5,678 bases of DNA from Rhizobiales bacterium CCH10-E5 (GTDB lineage: Bacteria; Pseudomonadota; Alphaproteobacteria; Rhizobiales; Beijerinckiaceae): assembly GCA_001556125.1 (NCBI GenBank), contig LSIG01000090.1:1-5678 (forward strand), given 5' to 3'. Below the pieces are notes generated by a model that saw nothing but the letters and a program-made list of their open reading frames with translations, did not search any database and was not told the origin of the DNA. Made by a program: the position numbers and the translations under genes. How positions within the stretch are numbered: the first letter of the stretch is position 1; each line of letters begins with the position of its first letter. Below are positions 5,511-5,678 of this stretch, piece after piece.

Positions 5511-5624
5511 AATTGGAACTTGGCCGTCAGACGGTCGTTTCACGGACCAGGCACAAGCCGACTCCCCGATGGCTGAGCTGCTTTCGATGGTCATAGACGC
5601 GTGCAGAATGAAGTGGCTTGTTTA
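5511..5624. other. non-coding region upstream of the recombinase
   Basis: No convincing gene is seen here on either strand. It holds the short palindromes at 5524-5548 and a distant inverted pair, GCACAAGCC (5551-5559) and GGCTTG (5615-5620). The promoter for the recombinase-nuclease unit must lie in this region or among the repeats at 5447-5510, but I could not identify a convincing pair of -35 and -10 boxes. Confidence 0.45.
5524..5548. repeat. further short palindromes upstream of the recombinase
   Basis: CCGTCAGACGG (5524-5534) is an 11-nt palindrome with one central base. GGTCGTTTCACGGACC (5533-5548) is an overlapping imperfect inverted repeat that echoes the TGTCCGT/ACGGACA half-sites. 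A third subsite with a central TA for strand exchange would be expected about here, but no TA step is present between 5524 and 5560. I therefore cannot call a complete res site. Confidence 0.35.
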
Positions 5625-5678
5625 GAGCCCGTCCCGAAAGGGTTGAGCGACTGGGGCACTCGTGATTCCAAGGGGTTG
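5625..5678 (+). mobile_element. possible left end of an IS5/IS1031-like insertion sequence, cut by the window edge
   Basis: From 5625 the sequence reads GAGCCCGTCCCGAAAGG, preceded by TTA. This resembles from memory the GAGCC-type terminal repeats of IS1031-like IS5-family elements, which duplicate a TNA trinucleotide. No coding sequence of that element falls inside the window, so the call rests on the end motif alone. Confidence 0.3.

Noticed and set aside
5443..5511. Upstream in-frame start of the recombinase at 5511
   Set aside because: The added 23 residues do not belong to the family, and the start at 5442 places the catalytic serine at residue 10 as expected. The extension is also filled by the inverted repeats.
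1..5678. CRISPR array, tRNA/rRNA genes or riboswitch
   Set aside because: No regularly spaced repeats, no tRNA-like cloverleaf or rRNA signature, and no recognisable riboswitch core were seen on either strand.

Overview
The window is a GC-rich accessory region in which almost every gene lies on the minus strand. Protein similarity recalled from IS families, together with the GC-rich codon use, suggests an alphaproteobacterium (rhizobial, Methylobacterium/Acetobacteraceae or sphingomonad type). This is inference; no housekeeping gene is present to confirm it. It could be chromosomal island or plasmid.

Left half (about 53-3540) is a nested pair of insertion sequences. An IS3-family element (orfA, orfB) was hit inside orfB by a complete IS66-family element of 2573 bp (456-3028). 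The IS66 copy carries three intact genes (tnpA, tnpB, tnpC), imperfect terminal inverted repeats starting GTAC, and a perfect 8-bp target duplication GATGCAGC. Removing the IS66 element plus one duplication copy rejoins orfB exactly in frame (...IDALH + LEYPFAGSRM...). The IS3 element had a second injury: its far end is missing, because orfB homology stops at about position 53, just after the second catalytic Asp.

Right half (3573-5442) is a two-gene, overlapping minus-strand unit. The first gene is a small serine recombinase of resolvase/invertase type, whose corrected start places the catalytic serine at residue 10. Its last codons overlap the start of a 436-residue protein of unrecognised name. 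That protein appears to join an HhH/DNA-glycosylase-like DNA-binding region to a PD-(D/E)XK-like nuclease region with an E-x-E active-site variant. No methyltransferase is visible. The pair may be a restriction/defence-type cargo gene carried with a recombinase, and is the least ordinary content here.

Upstream of the recombinase (5447-5548) is a cluster of TGTCCG/CGGACA inverted repeats whose spacing resembles resolvase res subsites. The last 54 bp look like the start of a further IS, possibly IS5/IS1031-like, cut by the window edge.
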